NCBI GenBank assembly: GCA_004282745.1
Contig: SHMT01000015.1
Coordinates: 1-64,000, forward strand
DNA from: Candidatus Scalindua sp. SCAELEC01
GTDB lineage: Bacteria > Planctomycetota > Brocadiia > Brocadiales > Scalinduaceae
DNA: 64,000 nucleotides
Direction of reading: 5' to 3'
A model generated the notes under the pieces. That model was given only the letters and a program-made list of their open reading frames with translations, was not told the origin of the DNA and searched no databases. The position numbers and the translations under genes are program-made. Below are positions 38,317 to 47,780 of the stretch, piece by piece (positions within the stretch are counted from its first letter, which is position 1; the number at the start of each line of letters is the position of its first letter).

Positions 38317-41300
38317 ATGAGACAGATCAGAATAGGCAACCAGACCTCTTTTTCAGCCCAAACTCCTCTCCAGCCTTTTGATTTCGCTCTGGGAAACGGA
38401 TTTGATGCCTTTGAGTGGTTTCCGGACAAAAAGGAGTGGGGAGCGGGTTGGGATACTAACGACATAGACTCTGAGATACGCCAACATATAAAAAGAGAGG
38501 CACAGAACAACGACATTGTCCTGTCACTCCATGCGCCATGGTATGTAAACCCATTGAAACCGCATAATCATGCTCGGTTTCTCAAGGAGATCGAGTTCGC
38601 CAGCGATATCGGTGCAACGCTATTCGTTATCCACCTTACTGCTGAGGAAGGGGTAGAGAATTATGTGAATTCCCTGATACCCATTATCAGGGATACAGGA
38701 GAAACGAACCTTCGACTCTCCATAGAGAATACGCCCTTAACTGGTCCGGAAGATTTCAACAGGATGTTTGACATTATTCAAGGCCTAAAAAATATCTCTA
38801 CCCAACACGTGGGAATGTGTCTTGATCTTGGCCATGCAAATCTGTGCGCATCCACCCGAAATGACTACTTGAGTTTTATTGATCAACTGAAACTAACGGT
38901 TCCCATAAATCATGTTCATTTACACGAAAACTATGGTGACAGTGACAGCCACCTCACCGTTTTCACGGGACCAGCAAGGGATGACGAGAGAGGCATACGC
39001 GGATTGATGAAGCGCTTGAAAAACAGGAATTTCTCCGGGGCCATCATCCTAGAACAGTGGCCTGTGCCTCCCACTCTCCTTACTCAGGCGCGTGAACGAC
39101 TGTACCGAATATGGGATAAGATACCAGACAACCCTTTTCCCCCTACCTCACCGTGTGCCAAAAGCGCTCTTAATCCACCGGATGAGACCGTGCCGGAGAG
39201 TAACAAATGGCCAAAGAGCACAAGACCAAACCGGTCAAACACCAAAGGGTTTGAGAACAGGGGTGATAATTTCATTAACACCATTGTTAAGGCCCATGGA
39301 TGTTACAGAAGTTGGAGAGAAAGGCTCAACTGGGTTGCCTCTCTTTTCCACGACACGACCTTAATACCCGATACAGACCAACTCATCTATTTATCCATTT
39401 ATCTCCGTTTTCTCGGTACCGGTCAGCTTGCATGCAGTGAAGACGGCAGACATTTTCGACCATCCCATCATGCGAAGAGCGCTTATCACATCGAGAAATG
39501 TTTAAAATTGTGCACAACCCAGGACAACATGTACATTATGAGAAAAATATATCCATGGCTACCATCCTATGATACCCCCTTTACCCGTGCAGAGCCGCTA
39601 ACGCGTATCCGTGATATCGCCCACAGGAATGATATTCCAAAGGAGCTCAAAGATGAGATTAAGCATACGCTGCAGAATAAACTTCATCGATGTGCTGGCC
39701 CGGAAGACCTTACAACATCAACTGCACTCCTCGAACGTATTACAGCAGAAGATACAGACTACACCCCATCTTTCGTGAAAGAGTTCAAGATTTTCCATCG
39801 TGAGCTCAAAGAGTTCTTTAACGCTTCTGGCCTTGAAGGGATACTTGAATCCTTAATCAAGAAAGAGGATACGAAAACCCGTCTTCTTATTCAGGAATTT
39901 TTGAAGGTAAAGAGAATAACAGAAGAGACCCCTCAACACTATTTAACACTCTTGACCCTCTTGACGGAATTAAGAGACATTTTTCTGAGAAAGGCAGATG
40001 ATGCAGCCGGCGCTGCCGCACAACAATTCAGGTTAGCAGATATTGCACTTGAGGATTTCCTTTTTCTCATCCTAAGCGAATGCTTGAATATTCTTGAAAA
40101 GGTAGGAGAAGACGAAGATATAGATTGGAAATTGACCCTGGAAATACTCTCATTGACGGTAAACAACATCAGCATGACCAGTAGTAAAACTAAAGAGTGC
40201 GAATGCATCCAATCTGAATTGACTGCCTGGAAACACTCTTTCAAACCCGTTCGGCTAGAAATACTTCGCTTAAGGGCAACCCTTGGGAGGTGTAGACGCC
40301 TCTGTGAAGAGTATGCTGACCGGGTATTGAGACAGTACCATACAAAAGTGGAATTATTGGGTAGGCGACTCGGGGTAAGGGAGCAGGCGATAGAGCTCTT
40401 TTGTGAGGGAGATATTCGAGGAGATCCCGTCTTTCAGTTATCAAAACTTCTCTCCTTCTTGCTGAAACGGATCAGAAAATCTGCAGGGCTCTCATCTTGG
40501 GACGCTATCGTTACCGGTAGTGCAACAGGACGTCTGATTTCAGTTGATTCTCTTGATGGGGTAGCAACCGAAGATCAAGAAGAAATAATACTCCTTGTCA
40601 AAAGGGCTGAAGGAGATGAGGTCTTTCCCAAAAACATCTCAGGAATTATTCTCGGGCACCCACTTCCCCATCTCTCGCATCTCGGAGTGAGGGCGCGTCA
40701 GGACGGGGTCATATTTGCTACCAGTGACGATGAAGAGTGTTTCAGGGAGTTAGACCCTTTAATCCAAAAGGACATTAACTGTACAGTAACTGCTGAGGAC
40801 GTACACTGTAAAATAAGAAACCTTGTTACAAAAGAGCAAAGTACGATTACGGAAGCTGCGCATCGATCTCTCCCGAATACTGAGATATTACCTGGGCACC
40901 GATACCTCTCGATGGACCAGGTAAACAGCTTAAACGCAGGTGAAAAGGCAAACGGGGCAAAGCTCCTTGAAGAGTTATCCTCTCACCATGGATCCGGGTT
41001 TAAGACACCAGCCAGCCTCGTAATCCCCTTCGGTGTTATGGAGGAGTCACTCCGTGCCACTCCAACAGAAGAACGTAAGTACAGGAACTTAATAGATAAA
41101 TTGAATGGGCTGCCACCCGACTTCAGATCCCTCTCAACACAGCTCCAGAAAATAGTAGCCCAGCTAAAGGTCCATAGTGAAGTCATCGATGGCATTCAGA
41201 GTAGATTCTCAGAAAATGAAAGCGTTATCGTTCGCTCCAGCTCCAACTGCGAAGATACACTGGAGTTGGCAGGTGCCGGACTGTTTGACTCCATTGCTAA

Positions 41301-41859
41301 CGTACCACTTACAAAAATCGATGTCGCCATTCGCACTGTCTGGGCATCTCTCTGGTCAAGGCGTGCCGTAACCAGCATGAACTCTTACCGTATACCCCAT
41401 AACCGTGTGCATATGGCACTGCTCATCCAGCAGACACTCACCCCGGATCTCTCGTTTATCCTGCACACGGTAAACCCCATAACAGAAAACCGGGATGAAG
41501 TATACATCGAACTTGCGGTGGGCCTGGGAGACACACTTGCTTCCGGCGCTGTAAAGGGCACACCCTATAGAATGATCTGCAACAAGAAAACGTTTAAAGT
41601 TCAGATGCTTGCTTTTGCCAATTTCAGTTTTGCTCTGGAACCTGATCAGGCAGACGGTGTCTGCCTGAGAACCGTTGACTATTCAAGGGTCCCTCTCTCA
41701 ATAAACGGAGATCTCCATCACATAGTTGGAAATCGTTTAACCTCTATAGCTCAACTCGTAGAAGAGTCCTTTGGAAAGCCCCAAGACATTGAGGGTGCGA
41801 TTGTTGGAGACGATGTATACCTAGTTCAGTCCCGTATGCAACAGGGAATAACCAGTTAA
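38317..41859 (+). CDS. Fusion of a TIM-barrel isomerase-like domain with a PWD-like dikinase
   Basis: 1180 residues. Residues 1-260 form a xylose-isomerase-like TIM barrel with metal-ligand motifs LRLSIENTPL (Glu), GMCLDLGHANL (Asp, His), NHVHLHENYGDSDSHL and ILEQWP. A polar linker and a helical domain (about 330-720) follow. The phosphohistidine domain has GIILGHPLPHLSHLGVRARQ with His788. The ATP-binding domain has NESVIVRSSSNCEDTLELAG, WASLWSRRAVTSMNSYRIPH and MALLIQQTLTPDLSFILHTV. The dikinase half is like phosphoglucan, water dikinase, which acts on glucan already phosphorylated by GWD. Plant PWD has a CBM20 instead of a barrel. The adjacent GWD gene supports a two-step glucan phosphorylation. 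The barrel's role is unknown. Confidence 0.8.
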   Translation: MRQIRIGNQTSFSAQTPLQPFDFALGNGFDAFEWFPDKKEWGAGWDTNDIDSEIRQHIKREAQNNDIVLSLHAPWYVNPLKPHNHARFLKEIEFASDIGATLFVIHLTAEEGVENYVNSLIPIIRDTGETNLRLSIENTPLTGPEDFNRMFDIIQGLKNISTQHVGMCLDLGHANLCASTRNDYLSFIDQLKLTVPINHVHLHENYGDSDSHLTVFTGPARDDERGIRGLMKRLKNRNFSGAIILEQWPVPPTLLTQARERLYRIWDKIPDNPFPPTSPCAKSALNPPDETVPESNKWPKSTRPNRSNTKGFENRGDNFINTIVKAHGCYRSWRERLNWVASLFHDTTLIPDTDQLIYLSIYLRFLGTGQLACSEDGRHFRPSHHAKSAYHIEKCLKLCTTQDNMYIMRKIYPWLPSYDTPFTRAEPLTRIRDIAHRNDIPKELKDEIKHTLQNKLHRCAGPEDLTTSTALLERITAEDTDYTPSFVKEFKIFHRELKEFFNASGLEGILESLIKKEDTKTRLLIQEFLKVKRITEETPQHYLTLLTLLTELRDIFLRKADDAAGAAAQQFRLADIALEDFLFLILSECLNILEKVGEDEDIDWKLTLEILSLTVNNISMTSSKTKECECIQSELTAWKHSFKPVRLEILRLRATLGRCRRLCEEYADRVLRQYHTKVELLGRRLGVREQAIELFCEGDIRGDPVFQLSKLLSFLLKRIRKSAGLSSWDAIVTGSATGRLISVDSLDGVATEDQEEIILLVKRAEGDEVFPKNISGIILGHPLPHLSHLGVRARQDGVIFATSDDEECFRELDPLIQKDINCTVTAEDVHCKIRNLVTKEQSTITEAAHRSLPNTEILPGHRYLSMDQVNSLNAGEKANGAKLLEELSSHHGSGFKTPASLVIPFGVMEESLRATPTEERKYRNLIDKLNGLPPDFRSLSTQLQKIVAQLKVHSEVIDGIQSRFSENESVIVRSSSNCEDTLELAGAGLFDSIANVPLTKIDVAIRTVWASLWSRRAVTSMNSYRIPHNRVHMALLIQQTLTPDLSFILHTVNPITENRDEVYIELAVGLGDTLASGAVKGTPYRMICNKKTFKVQMLAFANFSFALEPDQADGVCLRTVDYSRVPLSINGDLHHIVGNRLTSIAQLVEESFGKPQDIEGAIVGDDVYLVQSRMQQGITS

Positions 41860-41864
41860 AGGAA

Positions 41865-41976
41865 AACTACCCACCTATTGCGTTGCTGTAATCATTTCGT
41901 AATCCTCACGTACTTAAGTACGTTCCGGTTCCGGAATGATTACGCGCCTTGTATCTGGGTAGTTTTCGTTCAACTT
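41865..41976. repeat. TAGTGTTTGAAC foldback element, copy 3
   Basis: Begins with GAAAACTACCCACCTATTGC just after the fusion gene's stop codon. It contains CTCACGTACTTAAGTACGTT (palindromic core) and ends GGTAGTTTTCGTTCAAC. The outermost terminal motifs are worn on both sides. It may act as the 3' hairpin of the dikinase message. Confidence 0.7.
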
Positions 41977-42088
41977 GTTGGTTCCTATACACCAAATTAT
42001 TTAACACAATAACAAGATAGACAGTTTTTACATCCTGATGATCTTGAAAATCTTATACACATATTTTCGTTAAAAAAACCATTTTATC

Positions 42089-42097
42089 TGATATAAT
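42089..42097 (+). promoter_or_regulatory. Possible extended -10 promoter
   Basis: TGATATAAT (TGn followed by a perfect TATAAT) lies about 110 bases upstream of the TIM-barrel gene start. The -35 region is AT-rich but has no clear TTGACA. Confidence 0.4.
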
Positions 42098-42206
42098 GAA
42101 CAAATCAGTTTTACTCATTGCACTTACGATCACTCTCACTCTTTCAAAGATTCTTTGTCGTTTTATCATTTAAATTATACTTCTCTAACCTTAATCTCAA
42201 TTACCC

Positions 42207-43265
42207 ATGCATAACAGTGAATTTCCACGATTCATGGCACTCTTTAAAAAAATGATTCAAGGGGACGATGCGCTCTTGCAACTCGCAAGCCTTCGTTTTA
42301 AAGAATCAGGATTGGGAACCGAGTTCTATGCTGAGACACTTGATGAACTGGATTGGCTATTCGGATTTATACCGTCGCCAGATATCCCCGTTACCGTACA
42401 CCTGCATCGTAATATCAATATCTTTGAGGAAAAGAGCCAAAGATTGATCCTCGATTTTGCCTCAACCTATAAAGGACAGATATATGGTTTGGTCATCCAC
42501 GACCAGGTTGAAATAAATGATCACTTTAGTGATTATGTCGAAACGCTGAAAACGATCCAATCTAAATTATCGAAAATTCACGAGAGTCCAAATCTCTTTA
42601 TAGAGTATGCTGTGGGGTTAGAACCAAACCTCTTTGTTGATCTGTTTACGCAGATTCATGATCTAGAACAGGTGAGCGCCTGCATTGACATCGGACATGT
42701 TGGTATACGACAGGCAAGAGAGAACTTTTCCCTTAACCATCCGGGAAAGGACATATGCGCCCTTTCTCCTAACGATATATTTCTAAAAGAGGTCATTGCA
42801 GATGTTGAGAGTTCGGTACATACTGCACTACCCGCTGTATTAGAGTTAATCCAGCTATTAAGCGGACTGGATAAACCTCTTCATTTCCACCTTCACGACG
42901 GGCACCCGCTTTCTACCGTCAGCGCTTATGGATTACCAGACCATCTCCATTTCTTAAGCGAGATACCTATCCCCTTTGAATACCGGGGGAGAAAGTGGCT
43001 GAATCCCATGTTTGGTCCATTCGGACTCTCAGAAATAGTCGAAAAAACAGTACAGTCACTCAGTACCGAACTCGTCTCATATACCCTTGAGATTCATCCT
43101 GTAGACAAAAAGACTCCGCTTGGTAACGCTTCGCATCTCTTTCATCACTGGAAAGACAAAACAAATGCAGAAAGGATGAACTCTTGGTTAACGATAATTC
43201 AACGGAATCAAACACTCTTGTCAGACGTATGGAAAAAACACATCGAGAATCTTCTCGTTACATAA
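42207..43265 (+). CDS. TIM-barrel sugar isomerase/epimerase-like protein
   Basis: 352 residues. The pattern of motifs parallels the N-terminal barrel of the preceding fusion protein: VTVHLHRNINIFEEKS, LFIEYAVGLEP (Glu), VSACIDIGHVGIRQA (Asp, His), LHFHLHDGHPLSTVSAYG (His cluster) and SYTLEIHP (Glu). This is the AP-endonuclease-2/xylose-isomerase superfamily, in which these residues bind a divalent metal. Sugar or sugar-phosphate isomerisation is the likely class, with unknown substrate. The position just after two glucan dikinases and its similarity to the fused domain suggest a linked role. Start and Shine-Dalgarno are weak. Confidence 0.65.
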   Translation: MHNSEFPRFMALFKKMIQGDDALLQLASLRFKESGLGTEFYAETLDELDWLFGFIPSPDIPVTVHLHRNINIFEEKSQRLILDFASTYKGQIYGLVIHDQVEINDHFSDYVETLKTIQSKLSKIHESPNLFIEYAVGLEPNLFVDLFTQIHDLEQVSACIDIGHVGIRQARENFSLNHPGKDICALSPNDIFLKEVIADVESSVHTALPAVLELIQLLSGLDKPLHFHLHDGHPLSTVSAYGLPDHLHFLSEIPIPFEYRGRKWLNPMFGPFGLSEIVEKTVQSLSTELVSYTLEIHPVDKKTPLGNASHLFHHWKDKTNAERMNSWLTIIQRNQTLLSDVWKKHIENLLVT

Positions 43266-43329
43266 TTCCCATTTTTCAAATTAATCCCACAGATTCTCTT
43301 ATCTGTTTTTCTTTTCAAGGAGCTCAATT

Positions 43330-43896
43330 ATGAAGAAATCTTTAGGTGCAAAAACTATAGCTTTTCCCACACCCACCTTTATCGTAGGGACCTATGACTC
43401 ATCTGATAAGGCAAACGCGATGAATGTCGCGTGGGGAGGAATTTGTTGCTCAAAGCCACCCTGCGTCTCTATCTCTCTGAGAAAGAGCAGACAATCTTAT
43501 AAAAATATTGTTGAACGCAAGGCGTTTACCATAAACATCCCCTCAGAAACATACATTAAGGAAGCAGATTATTTTGGAATAGTCTCTGGGGCAGACGAAG
43601 ATAAATTTTCAAAAACGGGTCTCACCCCGACCAAAAGCGACCAGGTCGATGCTCCTTATATTTCAGAATTTCCATTCATTATAGAATGCAAACTTCTACA
43701 CACTATTGAAATAGGATTACACACCCAATTTATCGGTGAAATTATCGATGTAAAGGCTGAAGAGTCTGTACTTGAGAATGGCAATGACCCTGACATTGAA
43801 CGGATAAAGCCTGTCTTCTATTCCCCTGGCACACGCACCTACTACGGTGTCGGTAAGTATCTCGGGAAAGCATTTTCCCTTGGAAAGGAAATTTAG
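43330..43896 (+). CDS. Flavin reductase-like (flavoredoxin) family protein
   Basis: 188 residues. [40 protein letters not shown] is the FMN-binding start of the flavin reductase/flavoredoxin family, followed by [20 protein letters not shown] and [14 protein letters not shown]. The family binds FMN and transfers electrons or reduces flavins in the cytosol. AGGAG lies seven bases upstream of ATG. Length is typical (about 190). The link to its neighbours is unclear. The gene ends facing the hybrid kinase, with two repeat elements between. Confidence 0.85.
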   Translation: MKKSLGAKTIAFPTPTFIVGTYDSSDKANAMNVAWGGICCSKPPCVSISLRKSRQSYKNIVERKAFTINIPSETYIKEADYFGIVSGADEDKFSKTGLTPTKSDQVDAPYISEFPFIIECKLLHTIEIGLHTQFIGEIIDVKAEESVLENGNDPDIERIKPVFYSPGTRTYYGVGKYLGKAFSLGKEI

Positions 43897-43933
43897 TCAG
43901 CATTGGTAGAGACCTTATCAATATCACTTGATT

Positions 43934-44060
43934 ACTCTGAACCAAAGCTACTCAGATACAAGGCGCGTAATAGTTTCGCAACCGGAACGTACCGATGTCC
44001 TTGAGGATTACGGAATTATTACAGCAACGCAGAAGATGGGGAGTTCTCTTTCAACCACTA
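43934..44060. repeat. TAGTGTTTGAAC foldback element, copy 4 (diverged)
   Basis: CTCTGAACCAAAGCTACTCA opens the copy; then AAGGCGCGTAATAGTTTCGC, ACCGGAACGTACC, GAGGATTACGG and GCAACGCAGAAGATGGGGAG follow. It ends TTCTCTTTCAACCACTA. The central palindrome is spoiled (GTACCGATGTCC). It is joined directly to the TATACT-type repeat at 44063. Confidence 0.65.
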
Positions 44061-44062
44061 TT

Positions 44063-44230
44063 TATGCTAAAACCGATTTGGTTTTCGGCTTTACCCGTCC
44101 CCGCCAGAAAGAGCGTCGCCCGCCCGACATGTCGTTCAGGCGGGCAGGTATCCCCAGACAAAAGCGCCGAGGACTTTACTCAATCAATTGATCTCGGATT
44201 TTATCCGAAAACCATTATGAGATGAGTATA
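44063..44230 (+). repeat. TATACT-ended interspersed repeat, copy B (long form)
   Basis: Starts TATGCTAAAACCGATTTGG, includes a GC-rich part with CCCGACATGTCGTTCAGG and CGGGCAGGTATCCC, and ends GGATTTTATCCGAAAACC ATTATGAGATGAGTATA. It finishes exactly one base before the stop codon of the minus-strand hybrid kinase gene, so it lies in the 3' region of both convergent genes. Confidence 0.75.
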
Positions 44231-46645
44231 TTACGAACCGGCTCCCAATAGAGCCGTAAAGTCTCTTCTTAATTTTGACAAATTAAAAGGCTTATTGATG
44301 ATAAAATCAACTTTTAACCCCTCTCGCTTTGCATCCTCCAGCCCGTACTTCCAACCAGTCATGATCCCCACCATAGGCCTTTTATCGACCGGTACTGTAT
44401 CCAACATTCTTATCACCTCTTTCCCGTTAATATCCGGCATAACAAGGTCACAGATGAGGAGATCAAAGACCTCGTTTTGTATTAACTTGACAGCCTCTTT
44501 ACCACTGCTCACACTCTTAACAGTAATTCCATTTTGGGTAAAATAATCACTTAATGATTCACAGATATCCTCCTCATCATCTATTACCAGGATATGTATG
44601 TTCTCTGCTTTTATCTTGTCTGTCAAGAAAGGCGAAGAACCTGATGGGTAAACCTTTTCAGTAACCGGTAAACGTATGACAACAGTACATCCTTTTCCTC
44701 TCTCACTCTCAACATCAATCGTACCTCCATGCTTACTAATTAAGCTGTGGGAGATACTCATGCCCAATCCTGTCCCTTCAAGTCTCTTCGTGGTAAAAAA
44801 AGAGTCATAAATCATCTCTGTAAACTTTTTGGACATGCCCACTCCTGTATCTGATATACTCGTGCATACACTTCCATTATCATCCCACGTACGAAAGGAG
44901 AGTGTTCCGCCATCAGGCATTGCATCCAGAGAGTTGTTTATTATATTTACCAACACCTCTCTTACCTCTGCTATATTCCCCCAGATTGCAGCTGTTTTTT
45001 TTATGCCAAGCGAGTCAATATGATAGGTAATTCCCCTGGCCTGTGCAATCTCTTTCCATCGGGGTTTCGTATAATCAATGGTCTCTTTTAACAATGCTCC
45101 CATATCTACACTTGTACGACCGGACGATGCACCATTGACATTAACAAATTCATACATCCTATCCACTATAGCAGCACCTTCATCAACCACACGACAGATA
45201 GTATGTAATGGTTTTCTTAATGCTTTATCGTATCTATATTTTTCCTCCAGTAACTGCGCATTACTCGATACTATTGTAAGGATATTGTTAAACGTATGCG
45301 CAACTCCGGAGGTTATTACGCCCAAGGTCTTTATCTTTTCAGATCGCAAGAGAGCTTCTTCCAACTGCTTTTCTCCTGTCAGATCCTTAAAAATTGCAAT
45401 GGCATGAGGTTTTCCATCCAAAATGATCCTCTTAAGAGTCACTTTACACGGAAAATTTGTCTCATCCTTACGTCTGTTTCTCGTTTCAAAGGGATGAACT
45501 TGATTCTCTTCTATTGCGCGAAAGACTTCACGATACTTTGTACTTTCAAATATATCGTCTATGTCTGGAACAGTAAGCTCCAAAAATTCATTTTCTGAAT
45601 ACCCAAACTTTTCACAGGCTACCTTGTTTACATATAAAACTCTTAACTCTCTATCGAATAGGATATGAATTTCATTTGAGTTATCGCTGAAGAATTTAAA
45701 TTTTTCTATTTCACCTTGCTTCTCTTTACGTTCGACTATCAAACCGAGCTGGATGCCGAGAGCGGTCACGACTTTCATGAGCTGAGAATCCGGCTTTTTT
45801 TCCTTCGTTGAAAAAAATTCCAACACAGCAACAACTTGAGACCCAACTTTCACGGGAAATGCAAGGGCACTCTTTAAGTGCAACTCTTTTGCGATGTTTA
45901 CCCTTATAAAGTTATTATCCTTTGTCACGTCCACTATCAAATGAGGTTTTCCACTCTCAAGTACCCTACCGGGGAGTCCTATGCACATTGGAAAATCTAT
46001 CTTTTTTGTAACAGAGCAAAATTTCTTGAATCGTTTTTCATCTTCGAGCTTCCGCACTTTTCCAACACGCAGCATCGTCGGAGTATCTTTAGTTACGAAA
46101 AAAGTTTGCCCTATTTGCCAACCGAGTGATTGACATATTTCGTCCAATACCTGTTGAAAGGCGGTTGTTATTGCTCCATTTTCATGAACCGTAGATGGAA
46201 TAATCTGAAGTAATTGTAGGTATGAATCTGTTACGAGGAGACGAGCATCAGTTTCAGTCGGCATAATCCCAATCGTGTGTTTGGGAAGGAGCGTCTTGAG
46301 AGACACACGTAGCTCCTCCTCTTTTACCGGTTTTAAGAGATACCGAAACGAATGTATATTATCTACCATCTGTAGCACCGTATCCTCTACCTGGGTAGTG
46401 AGAAAGAGAATGGGAATGTTGAATTGGTTCCGTATTTGATACGCAAGATCCACACCTCCCTCTTTATCGTGCAAGTCTCTGTCCAGGATCACTAGATTAG
46501 GCCTGTGATTCTCAATCGTTTGAAGCACAGAGACCCCTAGTGTGACAACGGCAGGAACAACATATCCCATATTCAGTAAGGAGAGTTTAATATCATCCGA
46601 TGTATCTTGTTCCCTTTCAACAATAATTATACGTCCATGTTCCAT
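44231..46645 (-). CDS. Hybrid histidine kinase with two receiver domains, GAF and PAS
   Basis: 804 residues, GAGGT eight bases upstream of ATG. Domain order: N-terminal receiver (about 1-120, NLVILDRDLHDKEGG), GAF (about 165-315), PAS (about 320-430, FSDNSNEIHILFDRELRVLY), a histidine kinase core with GVAHTFNNILTIVSSNAQLL as the phospho-acceptor site, and an ATPase domain (VNIINNSLDAMPDGG, SDTGVGMS, GTGLGMSISHSLISKHGG). A C-terminal receiver (about 685-800, FDLLICDLVMPDINGKE) ends the protein. It has no membrane segment, so it senses cytosolic signals. It lies 83 bases downstream of the receiver-XRE regulator on the same strand. Confidence 0.92.
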   Translation of the reverse strand: MEHGRIIIVEREQDTSDDIKLSLLNMGYVVPAVVTLGVSVLQTIENHRPNLVILDRDLHDKEGGVDLAYQIRNQFNIPILFLTTQVEDTVLQMVDNIHSFRYLLKPVKEEELRVSLKTLLPKHTIGIMPTETDARLLVTDSYLQLLQIIPSTVHENGAITTAFQQVLDEICQSLGWQIGQTFFVTKDTPTMLRVGKVRKLEDEKRFKKFCSVTKKIDFPMCIGLPGRVLESGKPHLIVDVTKDNNFIRVNIAKELHLKSALAFPVKVGSQVVAVLEFFSTKEKKPDSQLMKVVTALGIQLGLIVERKEKQGEIEKFKFFSDNSNEIHILFDRELRVLYVNKVACEKFGYSENEFLELTVPDIDDIFESTKYREVFRAIEENQVHPFETRNRRKDETNFPCKVTLKRIILDGKPHAIAIFKDLTGEKQLEEALLRSEKIKTLGVITSGVAHTFNNILTIVSSNAQLLEEKYRYDKALRKPLHTICRVVDEGAAIVDRMYEFVNVNGASSGRTSVDMGALLKETIDYTKPRWKEIAQARGITYHIDSLGIKKTAAIWGNIAEVREVLVNIINNSLDAMPDGGTLSFRTWDDNGSVCTSISDTGVGMSKKFTEMIYDSFFTTKRLEGTGLGMSISHSLISKHGGTIDVESERGKGCTVVIRLPVTEKVYPSGSSPFLTDKIKAENIHILVIDDEEDICESLSDYFTQNGITVKSVSSGKEAVKLIQNEVFDLLICDLVMPDINGKEVIRMLDTVPVDKRPMVGIMTGWKYGLEDAKREGLKVDFIINKPFNLSKLRRDFTALLGAGS

Positions 46646-46728
46646 AGGTTGTACCTCACCTTACCTCTCTCTTTGTCAGAAAAGTAGACACATCCTAGGC
46701 AGAAGATCCTTACAATCTCAAGATTTAC

Positions 46729-47331
46729 CTATATGTCCTTAAAGAGATCCCTCAATCTAATATTAAGAATGCTTACAATCTTATTTAATGTAGAGATAGA
46801 GGCTGCGCTTTCCGCACGTTCTATCTGAGAAATGAGGCTCACTGATATCCCTGCTCTTTCCGCAAGTTGCTTCAAAGTAAGTTTTCTCTCTTTCCTTATC
46901 TCTCTTAGCTTTCCTCCAATTTTCAGGTTCAGCTCTTCTTGAGGTTCCAGCAGCAGCATCTTTGATCTTAAGGCTTTTCTCACTACCTCCCGAAGTTCAT
47001 TAATCTTAAATGGCTTCTTAATGTAATCAAAGGCATCATCCTTCAGTGTTTTAACGGCGGAATCTAAAGAAGGATAAGCGGTTAGGATAATAACCAATAT
47101 ATCAGAATTAATCTTTCTAATTTCACTTAATAATTTCTCCCCTTTCAGTTCCGGCATCTTAAGGTCAAGGATGATGAGGTGGTATGCTTTTTTCTTTAGC
47201 TCCTGAAGTGTTCGTTTAGGTTTCGTTATGATATTAACATTATAGCCACTTTGTGTAAGAAGTTTTTTCAACGATTCACACACATCTTTATCGTCATCAA
47301 TTACAAGTATATTTATGTTATTTAGTTGCAT
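46729..47331 (-). CDS. Response regulator with XRE-type DNA-binding output
   Basis: 200 residues. The receiver domain (1-120) has the acidic cluster VIDDDKDVCES, phospho-acceptor Asp in LIILDLKMPELKGEKLL, and the Thr/Lys end (VIILTAYPSLD, DYIKKPFKINELREV). After a short linker comes an XRE/Cro-type helix-turn-helix (about 140-198): REIRKERKLTLKQLAERAGI, SVSLISQIERAES. Receiver proteins more often end in winged-helix or Fis domains, so this output is uncommon. It probably works with the hybrid kinase encoded just downstream. Confidence 0.9.
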   Translation of the reverse strand: MQLNNINILVIDDDKDVCESLKKLLTQSGYNVNIITKPKRTLQELKKKAYHLIILDLKMPELKGEKLLSEIRKINSDILVIILTAYPSLDSAVKTLKDDAFDYIKKPFKINELREVVRKALRSKMLLLEPQEELNLKIGGKLREIRKERKLTLKQLAERAGISVSLISQIERAESAASISTLNKIVSILNIRLRDLFKDI

Positions 47332-47780
47332 TTTGCTATCCCGAAATTATATAAAATTTAAAAAATTTAGCTGTTCTCCGCTCCAGCACTTTCCACAAAT
47401 CTTTCAGTCTGCGAAAACTACTTCCACTTAATCTTTTGTACAGATACTACGCTTCACTAAGAGACACAAACGATTGGTTGTATTTTACACATTTACAGTA
47501 TTATTGCAAACTAAAATATTTCGATCCCCTTACTATATTATTTTACCCTCAACCGCATGGATATATAATACTTAGGACCCAAGAAAGAATGACTTGTTGT
47601 TCTCGCATCTCGCGCTTACGGTCTTCTCACAAACCATCATGATAGTACCAATAGCAAAGAAAAGTCTACGGAATTTGAATCTGCCTGGAACAGTTAATTG
47701 AGAGGAGATGAGTATATAATGAGTTGAATATCGTTCGGTGGTTAAAGAACCGATTATGCTCTAGCCAGTTTTAAATTGAA
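47332..47780. other. Intergenic stretch, no gene seen
   Basis: About 450 AT-rich bases between the receiver-XRE gene and the TATACT repeat. Short frames are present but have no ribosome-binding sites or recognisable families. No clear promoter was identified for the minus-strand regulator. Confidence 0.4.

Noticed and set aside
38317-39100. Two separate genes (isomerase and dikinase) instead of a fusion
   Set aside because: The frame is continuous with no stop, no internal ribosome-binding site, and a polar linker joins the domains.
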